Counted from the stretch's first letter, positions 35,098 through 43,847 are shown. The stretch: 60,040 nt of DNA from Companilactobacillus nuruki (GCF_002872255.1 NZ_NIPR01000012.1:1-60040); one strand, 5' to 3'. Notes: generated by a model from the letters alone, not told the origin. Program-made: numbers and translations.

Positions 35098-35275
35098 GTT
35101 GCCGCCTTCCACAAAAATTAAAATTTGACCGGAACGCCATGGACACGACTTGAAACTTCCACAAAATCCGCGTAATTTCCAAGCTTGGTCTTTTACTAAG
35201 CGAGAAAAACACTCGCTAAGTAAAATTTCATAACTGAGACGATTTTAATTCTTGCTCCAGACTAGATAACAGTTG
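35098..35275. other. GC-richer non-coding segment with inverted repeat
   Basis: The 34974-35441 gap holds no ORF that I can support. Within it this stretch is clearly richer in GC than its neighbours (CGGAACGCCATGGACACGAC, ATCCGCG). It contains two copies of CTTCCACAAAA (35105 and 35156) and an inverted repeat TTTTACTAAGCGAG/CTCGCTAAGTAAAA (35191-35204, 35212-35225; one mismatch). It looks like a transferred or repeated intergenic element; function unknown. Confidence 0.4.
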
Positions 35276-35314
35276 TGTATTCTTTAATTAAAATAGTTTT
35301 AGCCAGTCAAAATA

Positions 35315-35377
35315 AATAGTCTATATTGATTATTAATAATGTTTGAAAAAACAAAATTGATATCAATATAGACTATT
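35315..35377. repeat. 63-nt dispersed hairpin element, copy B
   Basis: Arms AATAGTCTATATTGA (35315-35329) and TCAATATAGACTATT (35363-35377), same length and loop motif as copy A at 5492-5554. One base pair differs by a compensated change (G-C in A, A-T in B). Confidence 0.8.
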
Positions 35378-35441
35378 TTTATATATTTAAAAATTTAAAA
35401 TGGAATCATTTACACCCTAACCAAGTTTAAATAGAAACTGA

Positions 35442-35642
35442 TTAAAGCGGACAAAATTCCTTCATAACATATGTACTAGGAAAAGATTTGTTCTTATTTA
35501 AATATTTCTGGTAATTGGTTTTTTGATTAATCTCGTTATAGGCATCTTCTAATTGAGCCATTGTATATTTTTGAGTTAATTCACTTGAAGAGATTTTATA
35601 AAAGTTTGACATGTATTCTAACAACATTTTTTCATCATTCAT
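35442..35642 (-). CDS. Hypothetical protein, 66 residues
   Basis: A small charged helical protein: EKMLLEYMSNFYKISSSELT then YTMAQLEDAYNEINQK and a C-terminal STYVMKEFCPL. GGAGG lies 12 bases before the ATG on the minus strand, rather far. No recognised domain, no signal peptide. Coding status is moderate; the composition and ribosome site favour a real gene. Confidence 0.55.
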   Translation of the reverse strand: MNDEKMLLEYMSNFYKISSSELTQKYTMAQLEDAYNEINQKTNYQKYLNKNKSFPSTYVMKEFCPL

Positions 35643-35874
35643 GATTGTTAAATACCTCCGCCATTATGGTAGTTCCCAATATTATTATTAGCAACTTCTA
35701 AGAAATTAGAATTATTTTAATTTATTTTTAACGCTTACAATCATTGATAACACCTGATAAAAGAGAAATTCCTTGATTTAACAACGTTTAAAACTAAGAA
35801 AATTCTTGCAAGTAAATTAAAAAAATATTAAAATGACAATATTTCTAACAATAAAATAATTAGGGGGTGTCATT

Positions 35875-37239
35875 ATGACAACGCAAAAATTAGATCATGA
35901 TCACGAGGTGGATCATCGATTGATTGTGCAAGAGAATAAGTACTACGCCCAAGCCTCAAGAATCAATTATTATGATCTTGTCATAGAATCAGCACACGAC
36001 TCAACGTTGATTGATGCAGATGGAAATGAGTACATCGACTTGTTGGCAAGTGCTTCGGCTATTAACGTTGGTCATACGAATGAGAAAGTCGTTCAAGCCA
36101 TCCAAGAACAGGCTGAAAAACTGATTCATTATACACCTGCCTATTTTCATCATCGACCCGGACAAGAATTGGCAGAACGTTTGGCTAAATCGGTTCCTGG
36201 CGCTGAAAAACAAGTAGCATTTTCTAATTCTGGTTCTGAAGCCAATGATGCAATTATTAAATTTTCTCGTGCTTATACAGGACGTCCATATATTGTTTCT
36301 TTTATGGATTCTTATCACGGATCGACTTATGGATCAATGACACTTTCAGGAGTTAGTTTAAATATGGCTCGTAAGATGGGGCCATTGCTACCAGGGGTTG
36401 TACATGTACCATATCCTGATGTTTATCGACGATATCCTAACGAGACTGAGCATGATGTGGCACTACGCTATTTTACAGAATTTAAGAAGCCCTTTGAAAG
36501 TTTCTTACCAGCTGATGAAGTTGCTTGTGTATTGATCGAACCAATCCAAGGTGATGGAGGCATTAGAAAAGCTCCTGAAGAATTTATGCAATTGGTTTAT
36601 GATTTCTGCCATCAGAATGGAATACTTTTCGCCGTTGATGAAATCAATCAGGGTATGGGAAGAACTGGAAAAATGTGGAGCTATCAAAATTTTACTGATA
36701 TTGAACCCGACTTGATGTCAGTAGGTAAGTCATTAGCTTCAGGAATGCCTTTGAGTGCTACTATTGGCAAAAAAGAAATTATGGAAAGCCTAGATTCACC
36801 TGCCCATGCGTTTACTACGGCGGGTAACCCCATCTGTTGTGCTGCTTCCATGGCGACCTTAGATGTTTTGGAAGATGAAGATTTGCTTGAAAGGTCAACA
36901 GTTGAAGGTGCATATGTGGAGCAAAGATTCCAAGAGATGCAAAAACATTACCAAGAAATTGGCGATGTTAGAATGTATGGACTCGATGGAGGAATTGAAC
37001 TAGTTAAGGACCGTGAAACAAAGGAACCAAATCCTGATTTTGCTAACAAAGTTATTTACTATGCATTTCAGCACGGAGTCGTTATTATTACCTTGAAAGG
37101 TAATATTTTAAGATTTCAACCACCGTTGGTGATAACACGTGCTGAATTGGATCAAGCGTTAGATGTTTTGGATGACGCTTTTGCCGCTGTAGAAAATAAT
37201 CAAGTAATTATTCCAAGTAACGAAAAAATAGGTTGGTAA
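35875..37239 (+). CDS. Isoleucine 2-epimerase (class III PLP aminotransferase fold)
   Basis: 454 residues. The whole chain, in particular NKYYAQASRINYYDLVIES, LLASASAINVGHTNEKVVQA and the C-terminal GVVIITLKGNILRFQPPLVI, matches what I recall of the Lactobacillus buchneri isoleucine 2-epimerase, a branched-chain amino-acid racemase of the GABA-aminotransferase fold. The PLP lysine is in SVGKSLASGMPLS and the cofactor Asp in FAVDEINQGMGRTG. It interconverts L-Ile with D-allo-Ile, and probably Val and Leu. GGGGTG precedes the ATG. An APC permease follows after 21 bases, clearly the same operon. Confidence 0.88.
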   Translation: MTTQKLDHDHEVDHRLIVQENKYYAQASRINYYDLVIESAHDSTLIDADGNEYIDLLASASAINVGHTNEKVVQAIQEQAEKLIHYTPAYFHHRPGQELAERLAKSVPGAEKQVAFSNSGSEANDAIIKFSRAYTGRPYIVSFMDSYHGSTYGSMTLSGVSLNMARKMGPLLPGVVHVPYPDVYRRYPNETEHDVALRYFTEFKKPFESFLPADEVACVLIEPIQGDGGIRKAPEEFMQLVYDFCHQNGILFAVDEINQGMGRTGKMWSYQNFTDIEPDLMSVGKSLASGMPLSATIGKKEIMESLDSPAHAFTTAGNPICCAASMATLDVLEDEDLLERSTVEGAYVEQRFQEMQKHYQEIGDVRMYGLDGGIELVKDRETKEPNPDFANKVIYYAFQHGVVIITLKGNILRFQPPLVITRAELDQALDVLDDAFAAVENNQVIIPSNEKIGW

Positions 37240-37260
37240 ATCAAGAGGAGTGTATTTTTT

Positions 37261-38715
37261 ATGAGTGATTTTTTTAAACGTTTAACCTTAAAAGAAGATC
37301 CGAGTATATATGAGGACAAAGATTCACATTTAGTTAGAGTTTTAACTGTTAAAGATTTTCTAGCTTTGGGTGTTGGTACAATTGTTTCAACCTCAATTTT
37401 TACTTTGCCAGGGGTTGTTGCAGCTGAGCACACTGGTCCTTCGGTTGTGTTCTCATTTATTGCTGCGGCGATTGTTGCCGGTTTGGTGGCATTTGCCTAT
37501 GCAGAAATGGCGGCAGCTATGCCGTTTGCTGGGTCAGCTTATTCTTGGATCAATGTTATGTTTGGTGAATTCTTCGGTTGGGTCGCTGGTTGGGCCTTGC
37601 TAGCCGAATACTTTATTGCTTTAGCCTTTGTTGGATCAGGATTGTCTGCTAATTTTAGGGGACTTTTGGAGCCGTTGGGGATACATTTTCCGAATGCAAT
37701 TGCTAATACATTTGGTAGCAATGGTGGAATTGTCGATTTAGTGGCTGTTGTTGTTATTGCTGCGGTTGCGTGGCTGATTTCACATGGTGCCAGTGGCGCC
37801 GCTAAAGTCGAAAATGTTCTAGTTATTTTAAAGGTTTTAGCTGTTATAACATTTATTATCGTTGGTTTAACAGCCATTCATGTTGAAAACTATGTTCCTT
37901 TTATTCCTAAATATCGTGTTAATCCAGATGGAACAGCCTTTGGTGGCTGGCAAGGAATTTATGCAGGTGTGTCAATGATCTTCCTATCATATATCGGATT
38001 TGATTCTATTGCTGCTAATTCTGCTGAAGCCAAAAATCCAGGTAAAACAATGCCTCGTGGTATTTTAGGTTCATTACTTATTGCCGTTGTTTTGTTTGTT
38101 GCTGTTGCTCTAGTTCTAGTAGGAATGTTCAAATATTCTTCATATGCTAATAATGCTGAGCCTGTTGGTTGGGCTTTGAGACATGCAGGACATCCAATTA
38201 TTGCCAGCGTCATTCAGGCTATTGCTGTTATCGGTATGTTTACTGCTCTAATTGGAATGATGTTGGCCGGATCACGATTAGTTTATTCATTTGGTCGTGA
38301 TGGAATGCTTCCAAGTTGGTTGGGAAAGTTGAATAAGAACAATCTTCCTAATCATGCACTATTAGTTTTATCGATCGTTGGTATTTTGATTGGTGCTTTC
38401 TGTCCATTCGCGTTCTTAGCTCAATTGATCTCGGCTGGTACTTTGATTGCCTTTATGTTTGTATCACTAGGAATTTATCCATTGAGAAGACGTGAGGGAA
38501 AAGACATTGCCATGCCAGATTTCAAAGTTCCTCTATATCCAGTATTACCAGCACTTGGTTTTCTTGGTGCCTTAGTAATTTTCTGGGGACTTGATATTCA
38601 AGCCAAGATGTATGCAGGTATCTGGTTTGCCATTGGTCTAGTGGTTTACTTTACTTATGGTATTCATCATTCTACTCTGGGCAAAAAGAATGCTGCTGAA
38701 AAGAAAAATAAATAA
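37261..38715 (+). CDS. APC-family amino-acid permease
   Basis: 484 residues with twelve helices. The first helix carries the APC substrate motif GVGTIVSTSIFTLPGVVA, a variant of the usual GSGIFV segment. YIGFDSIAANSAEAKNPGKT is the consensus intracellular loop. It resembles the YfnA/CAT branch for cationic or neutral amino acids. Behind the epimerase gene it likely imports branched-chain amino acids or exports their D-forms. AAGAGGAG provides the ribosome site; a terminator follows. Confidence 0.9.
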   Translation: MSDFFKRLTLKEDPSIYEDKDSHLVRVLTVKDFLALGVGTIVSTSIFTLPGVVAAEHTGPSVVFSFIAAAIVAGLVAFAYAEMAAAMPFAGSAYSWINVMFGEFFGWVAGWALLAEYFIALAFVGSGLSANFRGLLEPLGIHFPNAIANTFGSNGGIVDLVAVVVIAAVAWLISHGASGAAKVENVLVILKVLAVITFIIVGLTAIHVENYVPFIPKYRVNPDGTAFGGWQGIYAGVSMIFLSYIGFDSIAANSAEAKNPGKTMPRGILGSLLIAVVLFVAVALVLVGMFKYSSYANNAEPVGWALRHAGHPIIASVIQAIAVIGMFTALIGMMLAGSRLVYSFGRDGMLPSWLGKLNKNNLPNHALLVLSIVGILIGAFCPFAFLAQLISAGTLIAFMFVSLGIYPLRRREGKDIAMPDFKVPLYPVLPALGFLGALVIFWGLDIQAKMYAGIWFAIGLVVYFTYGIHHSTLGKKNAAEKKNK

Positions 38716-38725
38716 CGAAGTAAAA

Positions 38726-38769
38726 AAGAGGAATCACATATTCGAATGAATATAGGATTCCTCTTTTTT
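38726..38769 (+). terminator. Rho-independent terminator
   Basis: AAGAGGAATC/GATTCCTCTT then T run. The rest of the 38716-39131 gap has no supported gene; only the promoter noted at 39073-39101. Confidence 0.85.
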
Positions 38770-39072
38770 TGTTCCATTTATATTTGTATTCAGAATTGTA
38801 GTTTAATTGTAAGGAGAAAACTAGCAATTTTGTTAACCAAGAATAGAAATATGAAGGGTGACTTAAACTTAATCACTTGAAAGCCACAACCTGACGATTG
38901 CGGAATTTAAGTATAGCATGATTGTAAGTGATAAGATACTCAAAATTCAATCGAATTTGTTGTATTTTATGTGTTAAAAATTAATTTATTTTTAAAAGTT
39001 AACGATATTAACTCTTATCAGTGAAAAGATAATGCCAATTTAAAAAATCATAAAAAATTATGGGCATTTAGT

Positions 39073-39101
39073 GTGTCACTTTTTCGGATTAGAACTATAA
39101 T
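39073..39101 (+). promoter_or_regulatory. Promoter of small acidic protein gene
   Basis: TATAAT (39096-39101) with GTGTCA (39073-39078), a 4/6 match to −35, at 17-bp spacing. The consensus AAGGAGG ribosome site follows. Confidence 0.55.
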
Positions 39102-39131
39102 AGGTCTTGTAACTAAGGAGGTTGTTGAATT

Positions 39132-39380
39132 ATGGCAGAAGTAGATCCATCAAAGATGGCTGATGCAGCCATTGCAAAAGAACCAGAAGTATTGAACCTA
39201 AAGATGAGTGAGGCTTTCGACTGGAGCGATGATGATACAGTTGTTCGTGACGCAATCTGGGATTATTTCATGGAGAACAACAATCACGATACAGTTAAGA
39301 CAGAAGAAGCTGAAAAACCATTCCTCGATATGAAGGATGAAGAAGTACGTGACTTTGTCGAAAAAAACCTTAAAAAATAA
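39132..39380 (+). CDS. Small acidic protein, 82 residues, probably highly expressed
   Basis: About a quarter of the residues are Asp or Glu (FDWSDDDTVVRDAIWDYF). It begins MAEVDPSKMADAAIAKEPEV and ends FVEKNLKK. It has a perfect AAGGAGG ribosome site, a consensus −10 and a clear terminator, and its codon choices (AAC, GAC, TTC, AAG) look optimised. No signal peptide. The family is not recognised. Confidence 0.75.
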   Translation: MAEVDPSKMADAAIAKEPEVLNLKMSEAFDWSDDDTVVRDAIWDYFMENNNHDTVKTEEAEKPFLDMKDEEVRDFVEKNLKK

Positions 39381-39391
39381 ATCTTTAATTT

Positions 39392-39433
39392 TCCTTTAGA
39401 CATCCGATATGAGGTGTTTAAAGGATTTTTTTT
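39392..39433 (+). terminator. Rho-independent terminator
   Basis: CCTTTAGACA pairs with TGTTTAAAGG (one G·U), then nine T. Confidence 0.8.
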
Positions 39434-39538
39434 TGCATTTTTTTCAAATAAATAGATTTAGTTAATGTATATCATGACATTATAGATGTGCTTATAATTT
39501 TTTTGTGATCTTCTGAAGGATTAGGCGTATGGAATGGT

Positions 39539-39577
39539 AAAAAGCGGTAATACCCCAAATAGGATACTACCGCTTTC
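39539..39577 (-). terminator. Terminator overlapping the stop of the 53-residue gene
   Basis: Minus-strand AAAGCGGTA...TACCGCTTT with T run; the TAG of the short gene lies inside the stem. Confidence 0.75.
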
Positions 39578-39728
39578 TTTTATTATTTTCATAAACTAAA
39601 CCGACAACATCATCAACGGCATCAAATAAGAAATCCATCACGCGTTGTTTAAATTTTTTGCTAGTAATAAAACTAGTCATTTGTCGATCAATAAATTTTC
39701 TAACTACTTTAGGTGTTCTTTTATCCAT
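39567..39728 (-). CDS. Small basic protein, 53 residues, coupled to the upstream gene
   Basis: Reads MDKRTPKVVRKFIDRQM, then SKKFKQRVMDFLFDAVDDVV, ending ENNKRKR. The ATG overlaps the TAA of the upstream gene as TAATG, so translation is coupled. It is too short for many gene finders. The helical middle and basic ends recall small membrane-surface or nucleic-acid-binding proteins, but no family is recognised. Confidence 0.7.
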   Translation of the reverse strand: MDKRTPKVVRKFIDRQMTSFITSKKFKQRVMDFLFDAVDDVVGLVYENNKRKR

Positions 39729-40114
39729 TATTTCATCTGCTTTCTCATTTTTTTATAGATCTTTTTGAGAAATTTATTTTTAGTATTTTTTTCCAGATGA
39801 TCATAAGCCAAAAAGTGTAATTCTCGTTTGGAAAGATTGGGATGTTTAGCTAGTTCTTGTCCTAAGAAGAAGTATAACTCTTGGGGCTTTAGGTCAGTAT
39901 CACGGGTGAATTGATCCATACGTTTATTGACACCATTAGTGATCTGCTCATGAATTGCACTATACATCATTCCATGAGGCAATAACTTCTTATGTGTTTG
40001 AATCTCGTGATCGACGTGTAATTTGAAATGTAACTTAGCTTCTGAATTAAAATCGTCGATTTTTTGAGTAACTTTGGCTAAAGCGTTATTTGTTTCCAAT
40101 CTTTCCACCTTCAT
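39728..40114 (-). CDS. Hypothetical protein, 128 residues
   Basis: A soluble, His- and Lys-rich helical protein: FKLHVDHEIQTHKKLLPHGM, DQFTRDTDLKPQELYFFLGQ and the basic tail KKIYKKMRKQMK. A ribosome-site-like GGTGGAAAGATTGG overlaps codons just around the start. Followed by the 53-residue gene in TAATG overlap, then a terminator; the two form a small operon. Not recognised. Confidence 0.72.
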   Translation of the reverse strand: MKVERLETNNALAKVTQKIDDFNSEAKLHFKLHVDHEIQTHKKLLPHGMMYSAIHEQITNGVNKRMDQFTRDTDLKPQELYFFLGQELAKHPNLSKRELHFLAYDHLEKNTKNKFLKKIYKKMRKQMK

Positions 40115-40167
40115 TCTTATAAATCAATTATAAGATTCTTAAGATGAAATGTAAAAAGTGTACTAAA

Positions 40168-40195
40168 AAAGCCTCCGTAACAGGAGGCTTCTTCT
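40168..40195. terminator. Rho-independent terminator
   Basis: AAGCCTCC/GGAGGCTT with loop GTAACA; A run on the left and T-rich on the right. It lies between the 40338 SLAP gene end and the preceding operon. Confidence 0.75.
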
Positions 40196-40337
40196 ATATT
40201 AGGGAGGAAGGTTATATTAGCTTGTTTATTATATATTAATAGGTAGTAAAACAATTAATTCTTGTCTACCAAGTATTATATTAAACGGTAAATGTGAAGA
40301 AATTGTGAAATACATAAAAAAATATAACTATTCCCAA

Positions 40338-41180
40338 TTATTGAGTAACAGATGTAGCGAATTCTGGTTCACTAGCAGCATTGCTTTGTGAATCATTTTG
40401 ATTCAATTGCATATTTGAACTTGGTGCCCATTCATTGTTTGAAACTTGATAGAATGTATAGCCATATTTGTTTTGAACTACTTGACCGACTTTCCATTGG
40501 GTACCGTCTTGTAATTGACGTCCTGAGAAAGAGTCCATCGAAGTATCATAAACATCAGCTGGACCGTTCACAACAGTACCAACTAGTGGTTCTTGAGCAG
40601 TTTGCTCACTAGTTGTAGCTGTTGTGGCAGTTGCAGTGGCAGATTGAACAGTTAAATCATTAGCAGCGACATATTCATCTGTTGCAATTTGAACATATGA
40701 AGCGCCATTAATAGTTACTGTGTTACCAAGAGACCAAGAAGAACCAGCTGGAATAGTAACACCAGAAATTGCCTGGCCTTGACTATTTACCACAGCTGAA
40801 GCCCACTTAGTTATTCCAGTTTGTCCAGAATTAGCCACTTGAGCGTATGCTGTATTAGCTTGTGTTTGTGCTTGTTGCTGAGTATTAGTAATGTTCAAAC
40901 TATTAGAGGCAACCCATTCATTGGTAGCAACTTGATAATAAGTTACACCATTGATTTGTTTAGTATCGCCCAGTTTCCAAGAACTATTGTTTGGAAGAAA
41001 AGCACCTGAGATAGTTTGTCCCTGATCATCAACAAGAACACCGCTACCGTTAACAGTACCAACTAAACTACTTTCCGTTGTATCTGCCGCACTTACGGTT
41101 TGAGGTGACAAATTAGACAGAACAGTTGGTGCTATTAAAAGAGCCAATGCCGAGCCAATTAGAGCTTTATTCTTTTTCAT
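40338..41180 (-). CDS. Secreted protein with three SLAP modules
   Basis: 280 residues. A signal peptide ends TVSAAD at about 31. Three SLAP-type modules follow (about 40-98, 125-178, 200-258); each has an 'SSWKLG ... INGVTYYQVATNEWVAS' pattern. There is no LPxTG or membrane anchor, so it would bind the wall through the modules, as S-layer C-terminal domains do. AGGAGG precedes the ATG. The neighbouring upstream gene (41352-41810) is a small membrane protein whose paralogue sits beside another SLAP gene at 57.3 kb. A candidate adhesin or minor S-layer-associated protein. Confidence 0.85.
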   Translation of the reverse strand: MKKNKALIGSALALLIAPTVLSNLSPQTVSAADTTESSLVGTVNGSGVLVDDQGQTISGAFLPNNSSWKLGDTKQINGVTYYQVATNEWVASNSLNITNTQQQAQTQANTAYAQVANSGQTGITKWASAVVNSQGQAISGVTIPAGSSWSLGNTVTINGASYVQIATDEYVAANDLTVQSATATATTATTSEQTAQEPLVGTVVNGPADVYDTSMDSFSGRQLQDGTQWKVGQVVQNKYGYTFYQVSNNEWAPSSNMQLNQNDSQSNAASEPEFATSVTQ

Positions 41181-41351
41181 CGTTTAACCTCCTCGTCTTA
41201 TTTTGCGGTTCATAATAAACCTATAATGCAAATAGAATTTGCGCAATGGATTTAAGAAACAGTTAAAAGAAACATTAGTATTTCTTTAGAATTACTAAGT
41301 AAGTTTAATTGAAGAATATGAAAAAAGATTGTCTTTTGTTTGATGAATTAT

Positions 41352-41810
41352 TTAATTCAAGAAACTAGAGAAATCAGATGCATAACCCTTGATAGAGAAT
41401 TTATGATAACTCTTTAAATCACGATCATCCAGTTTGACGATTATGGAATTAGTAATAGTAGCTTTTTTGGAACGGATAGTAGGTTTTATTTTATAAATTA
41501 AGCCATATTCAGAAGGCTTTTTCATTTTATAGACATTGATAGAAACATTTTGATAGTTCTTCCAATTAAAGGGACCATCTTTTTTGTCGATGGCGACTCG
41601 AGCCATTTTAATGAATTGTTTCTTTTGGTAGTCGTTTAACTTGTGAGTGTCTTTGCTTTCCAAAGTTATTTGGTTACCAGATGAATAACAATAAGGTGCC
41701 GAATGATAGTTACGATATAACTGAGGAATTCCAAATGCCCCTAATAAAATCAAAATACAAGCAATCCAGATGGCTCTGGTCGTATGCTTTTTTACTTTTT
41801 CTTCGGTCAT
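41352..41810 (-). CDS. Small single-pass membrane protein, copy 1 of a SLAP-associated family
   Basis: 152 residues. One N-terminal helix (about 14-30, IWIACILILLGAFGIP) and an extracytoplasmic domain. It shares with the 57276-57749 protein the helix end GAFGIPxLYRxYHSAPY, the block DTHKLNxYQKxQF and IDxKDGPFNWKNY, all along the chain. No family is recognised. It is next to the SLAP gene at 40338-41180 on the same strand; its paralogue has a SLAP neighbour too. Reasonable guess: a membrane partner for the secreted SLAP protein. Confidence 0.8.
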   Translation of the reverse strand: MTEEKVKKHTTRAIWIACILILLGAFGIPQLYRNYHSAPYCYSSGNQITLESKDTHKLNDYQKKQFIKMARVAIDKKDGPFNWKNYQNVSINVYKMKKPSEYGLIYKIKPTIRSKKATITNSIIVKLDDRDLKSYHKFSIKGYASDFSSFLN

Positions 41811-41931
41811 GATGCCTCCTGTAAAAGTAGTGTTAACTTAAATATTATAATACATTTGAGCGTTGACTAATTGTGAAATTAATAAGGAAAGCAATAAAAT
41901 TTATTGGCTTAGCAATCGATTCTCCATTAAA

Positions 41932-41971
41932 AATAGCCTCAATGAAAGTAAAACCTTCATTTGAGGCTATT
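41932..41971. terminator. Bidirectional terminator
   Basis: AATAGCCTCAA-TGAA pairs with TTCA-TTTGAGGCTATT. It lies just beyond the 3' end of the lipoprotein gene. Confidence 0.75.
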
Positions 41972-41992
41972 ATTGTCTAAAGAATCATAATA

Positions 41993-42880
41993 TTAGTTTC
42001 TGATTTTAGCATCAGATGGTTTGATAGTTGTTCTACCATCAGCGTGAGCATTCTTGATAGCACGGATAATATCGTTATCGCTCCAGGCACCAACTGTCTT
42101 AACACCTTGGTCAGTCAATTGTTGTCTAGCTTTGGCAATATCATCGTCTGTGATTTCTTTACCATCAAGTTTTCTTGATTCGACATCGAAGTCACCCTTG
42201 GCCGCTGGGTTGTCACTTTGATCATCAGATGAGTTTGATGAACTATTTGAGTCGGTTGAGTTATTACTATTATTACTGTCACTGGAATTGCCAGTCTCAT
42301 TAGTAGCTTGAACAGAAGAAGCAGGTAATGATTGTAGTAGAGTATTAGCTTCATTATAAAGGTCTGAGTAATACTTACCCTTGATTCCCTTAGCCTTAGT
42401 TACTTGTTCAAGCAATGAACGAGCTTGATCGTTAGTACCAGCCTTGATCATTGTTTTGGCATTCTTGATATCTAGTTTGTAGTTACTACGATTTAATTGA
42501 ATCTTTTTAACTTGAGCCAAAAGAGATTTGGCGCGGGATGTCATCTTCTTATTACCGTTATCTTGTTCCTTGGCAATAGTCAAAGCTTTTTTGGCATCTG
42601 AGAATTGACGCTTGTTCATGTACTTTTTAGCTTTTGCTAAGTTGTCAGCTTGTTTCTCAGAAGCTGTTGCCTTGTCAGTCTTTTTAGCTTTAGCAGCGGA
42701 TTCGAAATGGTCAGCTGCAGTTGCATATTTTTCATCGTTAACTGCATTGTTCCCCTTGGTCATTTCGGTATTATATGTGCTGTTGTTATTGTCGCTACTC
42801 TTAGTTGATGATGACGAATTACTGCAGCCGGCTAGAACTAATGCCAAACCTGTTGTTGCAAGTAATAGTGCTTTTTTCAT
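41993..42880 (-). CDS. Lipoprotein with helical-repeat domain
   Basis: 295 residues. Signal peptide with lipobox LVLAGC at about 14-19. TPR-like helices about 40-190 (NDEKYATAADHFESAAKAKK, SDAKKALTIAKEQD). A Ser/Asn/Asp-rich linker about 195-230 is followed by a C-terminal domain starting DVESRKLDGKEITDDDIAKA. ATG 42880 with GGAGG upstream is used; the frame is open 19 codons further. It faces the outside on the membrane. The family occurs in lactobacilli as an uncharacterised lipoprotein. Confidence 0.85.
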   Translation of the reverse strand: MKKALLLATTGLALVLAGCSNSSSSTKSSDNNNSTYNTEMTKGNNAVNDEKYATAADHFESAAKAKKTDKATASEKQADNLAKAKKYMNKRQFSDAKKALTIAKEQDNGNKKMTSRAKSLLAQVKKIQLNRSNYKLDIKNAKTMIKAGTNDQARSLLEQVTKAKGIKGKYYSDLYNEANTLLQSLPASSVQATNETGNSSDSNNSNNSTDSNSSSNSSDDQSDNPAAKGDFDVESRKLDGKEITDDDIAKARQQLTDQGVKTVGAWSDNDIIRAIKNAHADGRTTIKPSDAKIRN

Positions 42881-43039
42881 TTTCAAATTCCTCCATATAA
42901 ATACTGCCAAGATTATAACATGTTCCAGTAAATTCAAAAAAGTATTTCCGTTTTTGAAGGTCTCACTCGTTACTATATGTGTAAGTTACTTAAGGCGGCC
43001 GATAAGTTCTTACAAATAAAAATAATGAGGTAAGTAGTA

Positions 43040-43249
43040 ATGGAATGGAAGAGAACATCAATAATCGTGACTATGGGAAATGACATGTATCCTGATAATG
43101 GAATCAAGCGCTTTACGTTTAATAATATCGTGGCTGATCCCACAAAGGAACAAATCAAACAATTTGTAAGTGGTTTACTACTATTATCTGATGGGGATTC
43201 ATACCTAGGTTCAGAAATCGTTAAACATAACATTCAAAGTGCTGAATAA
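43040..43249 (+). CDS. DUF1659-family small protein
   Basis: 69 residues: KRTSIIVTMGNDMYPDNGIK then FNNIVADPTKEQIKQFVSG. This matches the DUF1659 pattern. It starts with ATG after GAGGTAAG, and a DUF2922 gene follows 17 bases downstream. The two small proteins always occur together in lactobacilli; their role is unknown. Confidence 0.82.
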   Translation: MEWKRTSIIVTMGNDMYPDNGIKRFTFNNIVADPTKEQIKQFVSGLLLLSDGDSYLGSEIVKHNIQSAE

Positions 43250-43266
43250 GAAGGAGAGTAATTAAT

Positions 43267-43479
43267 ATGAAGAGACTACAATTAAGATTCAAAACAGCAG
43301 AAGGCAACAAGAAGAACTTAGTATTAAGCTATGTAAAATCTGATCTTGACCAAAAAGTCACCCAGGAAGCTATGGAAAAGATTAGTGCCAGTAAAATTTT
43401 TGAAAAGGATACTGTCGAACTATATAAAGAAATCCTTGGTGCCAAGTATATTGAACGCGTTGAAACCGAAGTATTTTAA
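43267..43479 (+). CDS. DUF2922-family small protein
   Basis: 70 residues: LQLRFKTAEGNKKNLVLSYV, then a helical region and GAKYIERVETEVF at the end. It is the standard partner of the preceding DUF1659 gene. AAGGAGAG provides the ribosome site. Function unknown. Confidence 0.83.
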   Translation: MKRLQLRFKTAEGNKKNLVLSYVKSDLDQKVTQEAMEKISASKIFEKDTVELYKEILGAKYIERVETEVF

Positions 43480-43530
43480 AATTATTCAGTATTTAGACAA
43501 ATTAATTAAAATTTTTAGAGGATAAGACTT

Positions 43531-43575
43531 GAGCCTACGACATAATTCGACTAGAATATGAGTAGGCTCTTTTGG
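43531..43575 (+). terminator. Rho-independent terminator
   Basis: GAGCCTAC pairs with GTAGGCTC and is followed by TTTT. Confidence 0.75.
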
Positions 43576-43749
43576 ATGAGCTGAATATTGTCGAACATGT
43601 TTTTTGTAATGCTTTGTAATAAATACGCAATTTTATAGCTTTAATAAGTCATAAAATTGTAATTTATTTATAAAAAAATGGTTTTATATTACAGAATCGT
43701 GATATTTAATACAGAAATGTTACAAATATACATAGTTTATGATTTTCAG

Positions 43750-43801
43750 TTGATTCATAAGCCAGAGTTTCATATAATGGTTGTCAGTGGGATAGCCCAC
43801 T
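43750..43801 (+). promoter_or_regulatory. Strong promoter and 5'-terminal hairpin of the S-layer-like gene
   Basis: TTGATT (43750-43755), 17 bp, TATAAT (43773-43778). Transcription should start near 43785, exactly before the hairpin AGTGGG-ATAG-CCCACT (43786-43801). A hairpin at the 5' end is a known way to stabilise mRNA, also seen in S-layer leaders. Confidence 0.7.
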
Positions 43802-43847
43802 AATAATTAAAATAATAAATTCTTGTAGTCCAGGGGAGGATTATACA

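Noticed and set aside
37539-38213. Minus-strand ORFs inside the APC permease
   Set aside because: Codon pattern and membrane helices support the plus-strand gene; these are shadows.
38770-39072. Small genes in the gap after the permease
   Set aside because: Only frames shorter than 20 codons without ribosome sites are present.
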